Positions 10,454-19,662 of a stretch of DNA of 64,000 nt are shown here, one piece after another. The position numbers and the translations under genes are program-made. The stretch covers positions 434,001 through 498,000 of the forward strand of contig CAVYWS010000002.1 in the NCBI GenBank assembly GCA_963772265.1, in the 5' to 3' direction. The notes below the pieces were generated by a model. It was given only the letters and a program-made list of their open reading frames with translations, ran no database searches and had not been told where the DNA came from. Origin of the DNA: Mayfieldus sp963772265. Its GTDB lineage: Bacteria > Actinomycetota > Thermoleophilia > Solirubrobacterales > 70-9. Positions within the stretch are counted from its first letter, which is position 1. Every line of letters starts with the position of its first letter.

Positions 10454-11539
10454 TTACCCGGACTGCAGCTTCTCGATCACGGCGTCGGCGAACTCCGAGG
10501 TGCCGACCGCCGTGGGATCGTCGCGGCTTGGCTTGAGGTCATAGGTGACATTCTCGCCCTCGGCGATCACCGCCGCGATCGCCCCCTCCATCCGATCCCC
10601 CGCCTCGGTCTCGCCAAGGTGGCGCAGCATCAGCACGCCGGAGAGCATCAGCGCGGTCGGGTTGACCTTGTTCTGACCCTTGTACTTCGGTGCCGACCCG
10701 TGCGTCGCCTCGAACATCGCCGCCTCGGTGCCGATGTTGGCGCCGGGCGCGAGGCCGAGGCCGCCGATCATCCCGGCTCCGAGGTCGGAGACGATGTCGC
10801 CGTAGAGGTTCGGCAGCGTGATCACGTCGTACTCCTCGGGTCGCGAGACGAGCTGGTTGCAGAGGTTGTCGATGATCCTGTCCTCGAACTCGATCTCGGG
10901 GTGGCGCTCGGCGACCTTGCGGGCCGTGTCCAGGAACAGCCCGTCGGAGAATTTCATGATGTTGGCCTTGTGCGCCGCGGTCACCTTGCTGCGCCCGTTC
11001 GCCTTCGCGTAGTCGAAAGCCGCCTCGACGATCCGCTCGCTGCCGAAGACCGAGATCGGCTTGATCGAGATCCCCGAGTGCTCGCGGATCTCGCCGGCGT
11101 CGTGCGAGGCGACGAACTCGCGCAGGTCCTCGGAGCCCTGGGAGTCGACCTCGAACTCGATCCCGGCGTAGAGGTCCTCTGTGTTTTCGCGCACGATCAC
11201 CATGTCGACCGCCTCGAAGTGCGAGCGAACCCCGTCGTAGAGCTTGCAGGGCCGGATACAGGCGTAGAGGTCGAGCTCTTTGCGCAGCTGCACGTTGATC
11301 GAGCGAAAGCCGGCGCCGACCGGTGTCGTGGTCGGCCCCTTGATGCCGACCTTGTTGCGCTTGATCGATTCCAGCGTGCGGTCGGGGAACGGCGTCCCCT
11401 CATCGGCGTATACATTCTCGCCTGCCGGGTGCTCGTCCCAGGCGAATTCGACCTCCGTCGCCTCCAGCACCCGCCGGGTCGCTTCGATCAGTTCCGGGCC
11501 GGTGCCGTCGCCCGGAATCAGGGTGACTTCGTGCGCCAT
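10454..11539 (-). CDS. Isocitrate/isopropylmalate dehydrogenase family enzyme (probably NAD-dependent isocitrate dehydrogenase)
   Basis: The 361-residue product begins MAHEVTLIPGDGTGPE and has KGPTTTPVG, the substrate loop NVQLRKELDLYACIRP, VRENTEDLYAGIE, the metal-binding YGDIVSDLGAGMIGGLG and the cofactor site EATHGSAPKYKGQNKVNP. The RENTEDLYAGIE motif and size favour the short NAD-dependent isocitrate dehydrogenase or homoisocitrate type over LeuB. The location next to mdh supports a TCA role, converting isocitrate to 2-oxoglutarate. The open frame runs far upstream, but the ATG at 11539 is the family start. The promoter region is shared with the divergent cyclase-ATPase gene 24 bp away. 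Confidence 0.9.
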   Translation of the reverse strand: MAHEVTLIPGDGTGPELIEATRRVLEATEVEFAWDEHPAGENVYADEGTPFPDRTLESIKRNKVGIKGPTTTPVGAGFRSINVQLRKELDLYACIRPCKLYDGVRSHFEAVDMVIVRENTEDLYAGIEFEVDSQGSEDLREFVASHDAGEIREHSGISIKPISVFGSERIVEAAFDYAKANGRSKVTAAHKANIMKFSDGLFLDTARKVAERHPEIEFEDRIIDNLCNQLVSRPEEYDVITLPNLYGDIVSDLGAGMIGGLGLAPGANIGTEAAMFEATHGSAPKYKGQNKVNPTALMLSGVLMLRHLGETEAGDRMEGAIAAVIAEGENVTYDLKPSRDDPTAVGTSEFADAVIEKLQSG

Positions 11540-11563
11540 CCGTAGGCACACTATCTTGCGCCC

Positions 11564-14500
11564 ATGGCCCGGGTGTGTACGAATTGCGGCACCGAAGCGG
11601 CCGACTCGGATCGCTTCTGCTCGAACTGCGGAACGCCGCTCGGCGCCGGTGAGGGCGCGGAGCGAAAGCTGGCGACGATGGTCTTCGTCGACCTCGTCGG
11701 CTCGACCGCGATGTCGGCGGGAGCCGATCCGGAAGAGCTGCGCGGGAAGCTGGAGCCCTTCTTCGAGGTGGCGCGCTCCTCGCTGCGCGACCACGGCGGC
11801 ACGATCGAGAAGTACATGGGCGACGCCGTCCTCGCCGTCTTCGGAGTGCCGCAGGCTCACGGCGACGACCCCGACCGGGCGGTCGCCGCGGCGCTCGACC
11901 TGGCGGACCGGGTCGCCGCCCTCGGGCAGGACCTGGCGGTCCGGATCGGAATCGAGTCCGGGGAGGTGCTGGCCCAGGACGGCGGTGGCGACCTCTCGGT
12001 CACCGGCGAGCCGGTGAACGCCGCGGCGCGCCTGCAGCAGGCGGCGGAGCCGGGCGAGGTCCTGGTCGGCGAAAGGGCCGCGCGCAACTGCCGGCGGGTC
12101 AGACTGGAGCCGAGCGAGGCGGTCGACGCGAAGGGAATGCCGGCGGCGCTGCGCTCCTGGCGCGCCCTGGAGAGCGCCGCGATCGACGCCGACGAGCCGG
12201 TTGCACCGCTGATCGGCCGCGATGACGACCTCGACCTGCTGCGGCTCGTCTACCGGCGCTCGGTGCGCGAGCGCGTACCGGAGCTCGTGATCCTCACCGG
12301 GGAGGCGGGCATCGGCAAGACGCGGCTGGCGAGCGAGCTCCTCAACCAGGTGCGCGGCCGAGGACGAGCCGCCCCGGGTGCTGCTGGGCCGCAATCCGCC
12401 CTACGGCCGCGGGATCGCGTTCTGGGCCCTGGCCGAGATCCTCCGCGAGGCTGCGGGAGCGGGACCTGACGCGTCGGTCGCCGAAGTCGAGGCGTCGCTC
12501 GCCGAGCTGCTGGAGGAGCTGGGCGGAAATGACGGCCGCGAGGTCGCGGCGACCCTCAGCGCCGCCCTGGGTGGGGAGGACGGGCGGCCGGTCGTCGCCG
12601 AGGACGAGCTGCGTCATGCCTGGCGGCGATTTGTCGCGCTGCTCGCCGAGGAGCGTCCCCTGCTGATTGCGATCGACGACGCCCACTGGGCGGACGACGG
12701 GCTCCTCGACCTGCTGGAGGAGGCTGCGTTCCGGGTCCAGGCGGCGCCGCTGCTGCTGCTCTGCACCAGCCGTCCCGAGCTGACCGAGCGGCGCCCGGAC
12801 TTCGGCCGCGCGACCCGCAACGTGACTCAGATCGAGCTGCGTCCATTGCAGCCCGAGGCGGCGACGCAGCTGGTCGAGCTGCTGGTTCCCGAGGAGGTGC
12901 GGGAGCTGGCGCCGCGGGCAGCCGAAGCCTCGGGCGGCAACCCGTTCTTCGCCGAGGAGGTCGCGCGGCGCATCGTCGAGGAGCCTGACGGGGCCTTGGT
13001 CGATCGGCTCCCGGACACCGTCCAGGCGGCGATCGCCACCCGCATCGACCTGCTGCCGGCGGACGAGAAGTCCGCGCTCCAGTACGCGTCGGTGCTCGGG
13101 CACACCTTCGGCGACGCCGGGCTGACCGACCTCCTGGGCAAGCCCTCGGACGAGGCACTGAAGGGATTGGAGCGCCGCGCCCTCGTCCAGGAGCGGATCG
13201 GCACCGGGCCCGGTCATTTCTCCTTTCGTCACCAGTTGATCCGTGACGTTGCCTACTCGTCTCTGCCCAGGACAGAGCGAGCCGGCCTTCACGAGCGGGC
13301 CGCCGAGGGGGTTCGCGCCCGAGCCGGAGAGCGGCACGCCGAGCTCGCCGAGCTGATCGCGTTCCATCTCGCCCAGGCCGCCGAGCTGGAGCCGACCGAG
13401 GCCCGAACGATGGCCGCCCTCGAGGCCGCTCTGGATGCGGCCCAGACCGCGGCCCGCCGCGGCGCCGTCTCCCGGTCCCAGGAGCTCTATGAGTCCGCCG
13501 CCGAGATGGCCCCCGCCAGCAAGCAGAAGATCAAGCCGCTGCGGACCGCCGCCGAGCTTGCGCTGCGCCGCTGGCGGGGCGATCAGGCGATCGAGTTGCT
13601 CCAACGCGAAGCCGAAGCGGCTGAGGACGCCGGACAGGGGCGGGCGGCCGCCGCTGCGCTCACCAAGGCCGTCGAGGTCGGCACGCGAATGGCCGGGGTC
13701 ACCGGGGAGATCCCAGAGCAGAAGCTTCGCGAGATGCTCGATCGGGCCCGCGAGGTGGGGCCTCCGGACGACGAGCTGATCCGCGGCTGGCTGCTGGTCG
13801 ACGAGGCTTGGATCGCCTGGTGGAAGCATCACGACGAGGAAATCGAAGGGCCGGCGCAGGAGGCCCTGCGGATTGCTCGGGAGTGCGACGACGCTCCGCT
13901 GCTCTCAAGCGCGCTGGATGCCGTCACCTCCTCGGACTGGTATGCGGGCCGCCATCGCGATGCCCTGGGGCACACCCGAGAACGGCTTCAGCTGATCGAG
14001 AGGCTGCCGGTCACTCCGATTTCGGACGTCGAGCGCAGCGACGCCCTGCACATGGTCGTCGAATGCATGCTTCAGACCGGCGACTTCGCCGAGGCGGCGG
14101 AGTACGCCTCGCGGGCGCGCGAGTTCGACCTCTCGCGGGGCGTCGTGTACGGGGCCTGGCAGCGCGGCATCCTTCCCGCCTTCTTCCTCGGCCGCTGGGA
14201 CGAGGCGCTGGAGATGGCAACGCGGGTTCGCGAGGCCTGGGTCGCCGCCGACCGGCCGCCGATCGCGGCATTCATGGGGTCGATCGGCTCGGTCGGCGTG
14301 ATCCACGGCGTGCGCGGCGATGAACACACGGCCCGCGAATGGCTCGACTTCGCGGAGGGGATGGCGGAGACGCTCGGCCAGAAGGGCGGCCTGCTGATGT
14401 GGGGCGCCGAGGTACATGCTCACCACGGGCGCTTCGAGCAGGCGGCAGCCGGGCTGGAGGACCCCGAGGCGGGCTTCTGGTGGGACCCTCCCTACCGGGC

Positions 14501-14792
14501 GATGCGCGCCGAGCTCTACGCCCGGGCCGGCCGGCCGGACACCGGCGAGGCGATCGAATGGGCCGAGTCCGCCGTCGGTGAGCATCGCTACGCACAGGGA
14601 CTGCTGATGCGAGCCCGTGGGGCCCAGGCCGGCGAGGATGGCCCGATCCGCGAGGCGCTGGAGCTGTTCGAGCAGATCGAATGCCCCTACCAGGCCGCCC
14701 GCAGCGGCTGGATGCTGGGCGGCGAGGCGCGCGAGGAAGCGCTGCGGACCTTCGAGCGGCTCGGCGCCGTCGCCCCCGTCGACCCCGTCTAG
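11564..14792 (+). CDS. Zinc-ribbon / class III adenylate cyclase / AAA ATPase / TPR signalling protein (one frame break)
   Basis: After removing one extra base near 12353 the gene encodes about 1075 residues. It opens with a zinc ribbon (CTNCG, then CSNCG). The class III cyclase domain (about 35-200) has the metal aspartates in VFVDLVGST and YMGDAVLAVFG and the transition-state Asn/Arg in EPVNAAARL. An AAA/STAND-type ATPase follows with Walker A GEAGIGKTRL (about 245) and IAIDDAHWADD. The C-terminal half is TPR-like helical repeats. The product would make cAMP (or cGMP) under ATPase control. A TATCTT element sits 6 bp before the ATG, suggesting a leaderless transcript. Its TAG lies in the same CTAG as the stop of the convergent cyclic-nucleotide-binding gene. 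Confidence 0.88.
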
Positions 14793-15205
14793 CTCCGCCG
14801 CGCCTCAGACTCGCGCAGACGCCCGGCGAGGCTCTCGAGCAGCGGCCAGGCGACCTCGGGGTGCTCCTGCACGAAGGGGCGGAACTCCCAGGCGGTCAGG
14901 CCGCGGCAGTGAAGGTCGGTTCCGGCGACGATCGTCGCCGTGCGGGGCCCGTCGTCGATCAGCGCGATCTCCCCGAACCAGTCGTCGGGGCCGAGCGTGC
15001 GGACGACTTCGCCGCCGATGCTGACCGTCGCGTTGCCCTGCTCGATGACGAAGAACCCGAGCCCGCTCTTGCCCTGCTCGGTGATCGTCTCGCCCTCCTT
15101 GAAGGTGCGGCCCTTCATCCGCTCGGCGAGCCTGCCGCAGTCCTTGGCGCTGAGCTGAGCGAACAGCGGCACCCTGCTCAGGGTCTCTGCGAAGTCGGCC
15201 ATCAT
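14789..15205 (-). CDS. Cyclic nucleotide-binding domain protein
   Basis: The 138-residue protein is a single CAP/CRP-type cNMP-binding beta-barrel. It has the segment FKEGETITEQGKSGLGFFVIEQG, then GPDDWFGEIALIDDGPRTATIVA, which is the phosphate-binding cassette (GEIALxxxxPRTATxxA). A C-terminal helix ends LAGRLRESEA. There is no DNA-binding HTH, so it is a stand-alone sensor likely acting on a partner protein. It converges on the cyclase-ATPase gene with overlapping stops, so a producer and a reader of cyclic nucleotide lie side by side. Confidence 0.9.
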   Translation of the reverse strand: MMADFAETLSRVPLFAQLSAKDCGRLAERMKGRTFKEGETITEQGKSGLGFFVIEQGNATVSIGGEVVRTLGPDDWFGEIALIDDGPRTATIVAGTDLHCRGLTAWEFRPFVQEHPEVAWPLLESLAGRLRESEARRS

Positions 15206-15227
15206 CCGGGCCGATCATAATGCGGTT

Positions 15228-16898
15228 GTGGCAACTGTCGAGCGACCCAGCGACGCGACCCACGAGGTCACCAACCAGCCGCCACCGCTGGAGAACTTCA
15301 ACTCCTTCGAGCAGGACCGCCCGATGGTCGAGGCGCTGCGCCGCGAGGGCGCCGAATGGGCCGAGGACAGGGCCTGCGACTGGGGCAAGGTCTGCGGCTC
15401 CGAGCAGGTGATCCGCTGGGGCTTCGAGGCGAACGAAAAGAAGCCGGTCCTGCGCACCCACGACCGCTTCGGAAACCGGATCGACGAGGTCGAGTTCGAC
15501 GGCTCCTGGCACGAGCTGTTGCGGCTCGGAGTCTCCGAGGGGCTGCACGCCGCCCCCTGGCTTGAGCCCGGGCCCGGCGCCCATGTGGCCCGCGCGGCGC
15601 TGTTCATGCTGCTGATGCAGGCCGAGGGCGGGGTCGGCTGCCCGATCTCGATGACCTACTCGGCGATCCCCGCCCTGCGCGCGCAGCCCGAGCTGGCCGA
15701 GGAGTGGGAGTCGCGCCTGCTCTCGCTCGACTACGACCAGCGATCGATGCCGGCCGGCGAGAAGCGCGGCGCTCTCTGCGGAATGGCGATGACCGAGAAG
15801 CAGGGCGGCTCCGACGTGCGCGCCAACACCACCGTCGCCGAGCCGCTCAACGGCGGCGGCCCCGGAGCCGAGTACGAGATCACCGGGCACAAGTGGTTCT
15901 GCTCGGCGCCGATGTGCGACGCCTTCCTCGTCCTCGCCCAGGCCGAGGGCGGGCTTTCCTGCTTCTTGATGCCGCGCTGGACACCGGACGGCGAGCGCAA
16001 CCGCTTCCACCTGCAGCGGCTCAAGGACAAGCTCGGCAACCGCTCAAACGCCTCCAGCGAGGTCGAGTTCCGCGGCGCCTGGGCGCGCCTGATCGGCGAG
16101 GAGGGGCGCGGCGTGCCGACGATCATCGAGATGGTCAACCACACCCGCCTCGACTGCGTGATCGGGTCGACCGCGGGGATGAGGGCCGGCGTCGCGCAGG
16201 CGACCTGGCACACGGCGCATCGATCGGCGTTCGGAAAGGTCCTCAACGAGCAGCCGCTGATGCTCAACGTGCTGGCGGACCTCTGTGTCGAGTCAGAGGC
16301 GGCCACCGTCTCCGCCATGCGCCTTGCCCGCTCCTACGACGAGGTCGCGGCGGGCGACGAGGACGCGGCCCGGTTCCGGCGCCTCGCCAACGCGGTGCTC
16401 AAGTACTGGATCTGCAAGCGGGGCCCGGTCCACGCGGTCGAGTCGCTCGAGTGCCTGGGAGGAAACGGCTACGTCGAGGAGTCGGGGATGCCGCGGCTCT
16501 ACCGCGAGAGCCCGCTCTCCTCGATCTGGGAGGGCTCGGGCAACGTCCAGTGCCTCGACGTCCTGCGCGCCGTCGTCCGCCACCCCGAGAGCGTCGAGGC
16601 CTTCGCCAACGAGGTCGGCGAGGGGGCGGTGATGGAGCCGCGCCTCGACGAGTTCGGCCGCAGGCTGCGCGACGACCTCAACTCAGATCCGGAGACCCTG
16701 GAGACCCGCGCCCGCTCGCTGGTCGAGCGGATGGCCCTGGCCCTGCAGGGGTCGCTGCTGGTCCGCTTCGGTGACCCGGCGGTCGCCGAGGCGTTCTGCG
16801 CCTCGCGCCTCGAGGGCGATTGGGGCAGGGCGTTCGGGACCCTGCCGGCCGGAACCGACTTCGCTGGGATCGTCGAGCGCCATACCCCGGCGCTCTGA
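15228..16898 (+). CDS. AidB-like acyl-CoA dehydrogenase family protein
   Basis: The 556-residue product matches the long acyl-CoA dehydrogenase subgroup that includes AidB/isovaleryl-CoA dehydrogenase-like proteins. Features are an N-terminal helical domain (ENFNSFEQDRPMVEAL), the flavin-contacting GMAMTEKQGGSDVRANTT, GHKWFCSAPMCDAFLV, KDKLGNRSNASSEVEF, and CLGGNGYVEESGMPRLYRESP followed by SSIWEGSGNVQCLDVLR. The C-terminal extension is AidB-like. Members bind FAD, and AidB itself binds DNA and is induced in alkylation stress, but many relatives are catabolic. The start is GTG at 15228, divergent from the cNMP-binding gene with 22 bp between them. Confidence 0.9.
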   Translation: MATVERPSDATHEVTNQPPPLENFNSFEQDRPMVEALRREGAEWAEDRACDWGKVCGSEQVIRWGFEANEKKPVLRTHDRFGNRIDEVEFDGSWHELLRLGVSEGLHAAPWLEPGPGAHVARAALFMLLMQAEGGVGCPISMTYSAIPALRAQPELAEEWESRLLSLDYDQRSMPAGEKRGALCGMAMTEKQGGSDVRANTTVAEPLNGGGPGAEYEITGHKWFCSAPMCDAFLVLAQAEGGLSCFLMPRWTPDGERNRFHLQRLKDKLGNRSNASSEVEFRGAWARLIGEEGRGVPTIIEMVNHTRLDCVIGSTAGMRAGVAQATWHTAHRSAFGKVLNEQPLMLNVLADLCVESEAATVSAMRLARSYDEVAAGDEDAARFRRLANAVLKYWICKRGPVHAVESLECLGGNGYVEESGMPRLYRESPLSSIWEGSGNVQCLDVLRAVVRHPESVEAFANEVGEGAVMEPRLDEFGRRLRDDLNSDPETLETRARSLVERMALALQGSLLVRFGDPAVAEAFCASRLEGDWGRAFGTLPAGTDFAGIVERHTPAL

Positions 16899-16919
16899 TT
16901 GCTGCGAATACTTCTGCCG

Positions 16920-17066
16920 CTAACTGACCAGCGTGACCAACACCGCGACCGCGATCGCGGCTCCGACCAGGCCGCCGACCAGGTCGCAGATCAGCAGCCA
17001 GCGCTCCCCCAAACGCCTTGCCTCGCCCCGTATTTCGAATAGACCGAGATCCATGTCTATTTCCAT
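16920..17066 (-). CDS. Very small single-pass membrane protein
   Basis: The C-terminal part of a minus-strand frame encodes MEIDMDLGLFEIRGEARR, then ERWLLICDLVGG and GAAIAVAVLVTLVS, a 48-residue protein with one clear transmembrane helix at the end. The ATG at 17066 or the one at 17054 could start it; a G-rich segment just upstream could serve as ribosome-binding site for either. The coding segment has amphipathic and membrane character, unlike the frame upstream of it. No function can be assigned. Confidence 0.4.
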   Translation of the reverse strand: MEIDMDLGLFEIRGEARRLGERWLLICDLVGGLVGAAIAVAVLVTLVS

Positions 17067-17149
17067 CCCCCAATCGTTGTCTTCGGCTCTGCGCCGCAGG
17101 ATCCTGCCCTTTTGTGAAGAAACGCTAAAACTTCGCCCGGACCGACCGG

Positions 17150-18388
17150 TTAGATCCAGCGCTCGTCGAGGCGCCTGACCAGCGCCTCCCCCAGCCGCAC
17201 CCCATCGCCCAGGGTCTCGAAGTTGACGTTGGCGGCTACGTCGTCGGGCCAGTGGTAGCGACCCGGCTGCTTGAGATCGGTGCACGAGCACATCGAGATC
17301 GTCGGATAGCCCGCCGCCATCGGCTCCATGCCATCGGTGCCGTTGCGCAAGCGCAGGTTGGGAAACAGCCAGATCCCGATCTCCTCGGCGAGCCCGTCGA
17401 CCAGCTCCAGGGCCTCGGCCGGGTACTCGCGCATCCGCAGGAAGCCCTCTCCGCGCAGCACCATCACGTGGTCGGCACCGAGCGTCTCGAGGCAGACGAA
17501 GAAGGTCGAGTCGCGCGGCAGCGATTCGAAGTGGCGGTCGCCGAACGCCTTCATCCCCTCGCTGAACGATTCCTCCGAGCCGGTCGAGAGCAGGATCACC
17601 CGCAGATCGCCCGCCGGCTCCTCACGCAGTCGCCGCGCCAGTGCAAGCAGGGCGACGACCGCGGTGCCGTTGTCGTTGGCTCCGGGCACCGCCTCGCGCA
17701 TCCCGATGTCGAGCATCGCCGCCGTCGAGCCGGCTCCGAGCAGGACGCCGAGCTTCGACAGCAGCCGGCGGCCGGTCAGCGCCCCGAGGGCGGACAGGAC
17801 CGGGCCGCCGATCACCGGCGCCATCAGCGGCGGGCTGGTGTCGACGCGCTCGAAGACCTGCGGGAAGCGCTCGCCGATCGTCTCCGGAATCGCCGGATGG
17901 AAGACCAGGCCCGAGTGGGCGGCGTCGTGATGGGCGACGAAGACGACGGTGCGCTCGGCGTCGGCGGGGCCGATCTCGGCGACGACATTGGAGGTCTGGC
18001 GCGGCTTGGCAGCAGCTTCCGCAGCTCGCCGCTGCCCGGGCGGGAAGTCGTCGGCGATCGCGGCCGCACCGGCGGCTCCCAGCGCGAAGCCGAGACCGCG
18101 GCGCCCACGCAGCGCCGCGAGCCCGCCGAGGGCTCCGGCCGCCGCCCCGATCCCGAGCGGCCACCAGTAGGTGCCGTGCGCCTGCTCGACCTCGATCCGT
18201 GCCTCGACGCCGAGCTCGTCGAAGCGGGCGATCAGCCATTCGGCCGCCTCGCGCTCGCCCTCCGACGCCGAGGGCCGGTGGATGTTCTCCAGCTCCTCGA
18301 GCAGGCCCCGCATCCAGTCGCGGTCGGGGGCCCCGACCCGCCCGGCGATCGCGCTGCTCGACTCGACCGGCTGCATCAAGCGTGGCAC
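17150..18388 (-). CDS. M28-family zinc aminopeptidase with a membrane-like insertion
   Basis: The 412-residue product is an M28 peptidase. The zinc ligands are in FVAHHDAAHSG, GANDNGTA and STGSEESFSEG, and a late His is in GRYHWPDD. Between the N-terminal helix-strand segment (EGEREAAEWLIARFDELG) and the first metal ligand lies an insertion of about 60 residues. It contains two hydrophobic stretches (WPLGIGAAAGALGGLAALRG and LGFALGAAGAAAIA), which could form a membrane hairpin. The protein therefore may be membrane-attached. No signal peptide is seen. It is divergent from the M50 protease gene. Confidence 0.85.
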   Translation of the reverse strand: MPRLMQPVESSSAIAGRVGAPDRDWMRGLLEELENIHRPSASEGEREAAEWLIARFDELGVEARIEVEQAHGTYWWPLGIGAAAGALGGLAALRGRRGLGFALGAAGAAAIADDFPPGQRRAAEAAAKPRQTSNVVAEIGPADAERTVVFVAHHDAAHSGLVFHPAIPETIGERFPQVFERVDTSPPLMAPVIGGPVLSALGALTGRRLLSKLGVLLGAGSTAAMLDIGMREAVPGANDNGTAVVALLALARRLREEPAGDLRVILLSTGSEESFSEGMKAFGDRHFESLPRDSTFFVCLETLGADHVMVLRGEGFLRMREYPAEALELVDGLAEEIGIWLFPNLRLRNGTDGMEPMAAGYPTISMCSCTDLKQPGRYHWPDDVAANVNFETLGDGVRLGEALVRRLDERWI

Positions 18389-18453
18389 CCTAGCCCCCAG
18401 CGGCCACGCGGGGCTGCCAGAAGGCCCCGCCCACCTACCATTCGGTCCTAGAC

Positions 18454-19612
18454 ATGGGCGGTGGAGGCTCGATAACCCTCTTTCACGTGCGCGGAATCAG
18501 GATCGGCGTCGACTGGTCCTGGTTCATCGTCCTCTTCCTGGTCCTGCTGATGGCGTCGGGCTTCTACGGCGACCTGCTCGACGATGACGGCTCGACCGCT
18601 GCCTACGCGCTGGCGGTGGCGACGGCGATCGGCTTCTTCGGGTCGATCCTGCTGCACGAGCTCGGCCACGCCTACGTCGCAAACCGTCGCGGGGTCGGGA
18701 TCTCGAGCATCCAGCTCTGGATCTTCGGCGGCGTTGCGCGGATGGACCGCGACGCCGACTCCCCGGCGACCGAGTTTCAGATCGCCGCCGCGGGTCCCCT
18801 GGTCACCCTGCTCATCACGCTGGTCCTCGGCGTCGCCGGGGCGGCGAGCGCCGGCTGGATCCCCTTCCGCGAGGCGATGCTGGGGCACAGCTACGCCGAG
18901 ACCTCCGGGGTGCAGGCGATGCTCGCCTGGCTTACCTCGATCAACGTCCTGATCCTCGGCTTCAACCTGCTGCCTGCCTTCCCCATGGACGGCGGCAGGA
19001 TCGCCCGCGCGATCGCCTGGCAGCGAACCGGCAACCGCAATTCCGCCACCCACTTCGCGGCGACCCTGGGTCGCGGCTTCGCCTACCTGTTCATCGCCGG
19101 CGGAATATCTGCTCGTGATCAGCGGCTACGCCTTCACCGGCATCTGGCTGCTCTTCATCGGCATCCTGATCAACGGGGCGGCGCGGGCGGCGATCTTCCA
19201 GACTGCGATCAGCAGCCGGATCGAGGGGATGCAGGTCGCCGACGTCATGGACCGCGAGCCGGTGGCGATCCCGGAGCAGCTCAGCATCGAGGCGGCGCTG
19301 GACGAGTACTTCCTGCGCTACCGCTGGCCCTGGTTCCCGGTCGTCGACACCGCCCAGCGCTTCGTCGGCCTGCTGATCCGCGAGAGCGCCGACCAGGTGC
19401 CGGAGGTGAGCCGCGCGAGCGCCCAGGTCTCGGAGCTGATGGAGCCCGACCCCGGCTCGCTGCAGGTCCGCGAGGACCTGCCCCTCGACGCCCTGCTCGG
19501 CAACGAGGCCCTGCGCCGGCTCGGCGCGCTGATGGCGGTCGACGCCGACGGCAGGCTGCGCGGGGTGATCACCGCCGAGCAGGTCGGCCGGGCGCTTCGC
19601 GGTGACGGCTGA
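18454..19612 (+). CDS. Site-2-type M50 metalloprotease with CBS domains (one frame break)
   Basis: Intramembrane zinc proteases of this type cleave membrane-anchored regulators or signal peptides. The product, 385 residues after removing one extra base near 19102, has HELGHAYVA in the third membrane segment and NLLPAFPMDGGRI as the second metal-binding motif. The frame then resumes with EYLLVISGYAF and a C-terminal pair of CBS domains (QVADVMDREPVAIP and VSELMEPDPGSL). This is the family 4 S2P architecture common in actinobacteria, where the CBS pair may sense adenine nucleotides. The break occurs between the last membrane helices and is most likely a sequence error. Confidence 0.88.
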
Positions 19613-19662
19613 CGATCTCGGGGCGCAGCACCCGAGTCGCGCCTTTATAGGATGCGGCCAAG

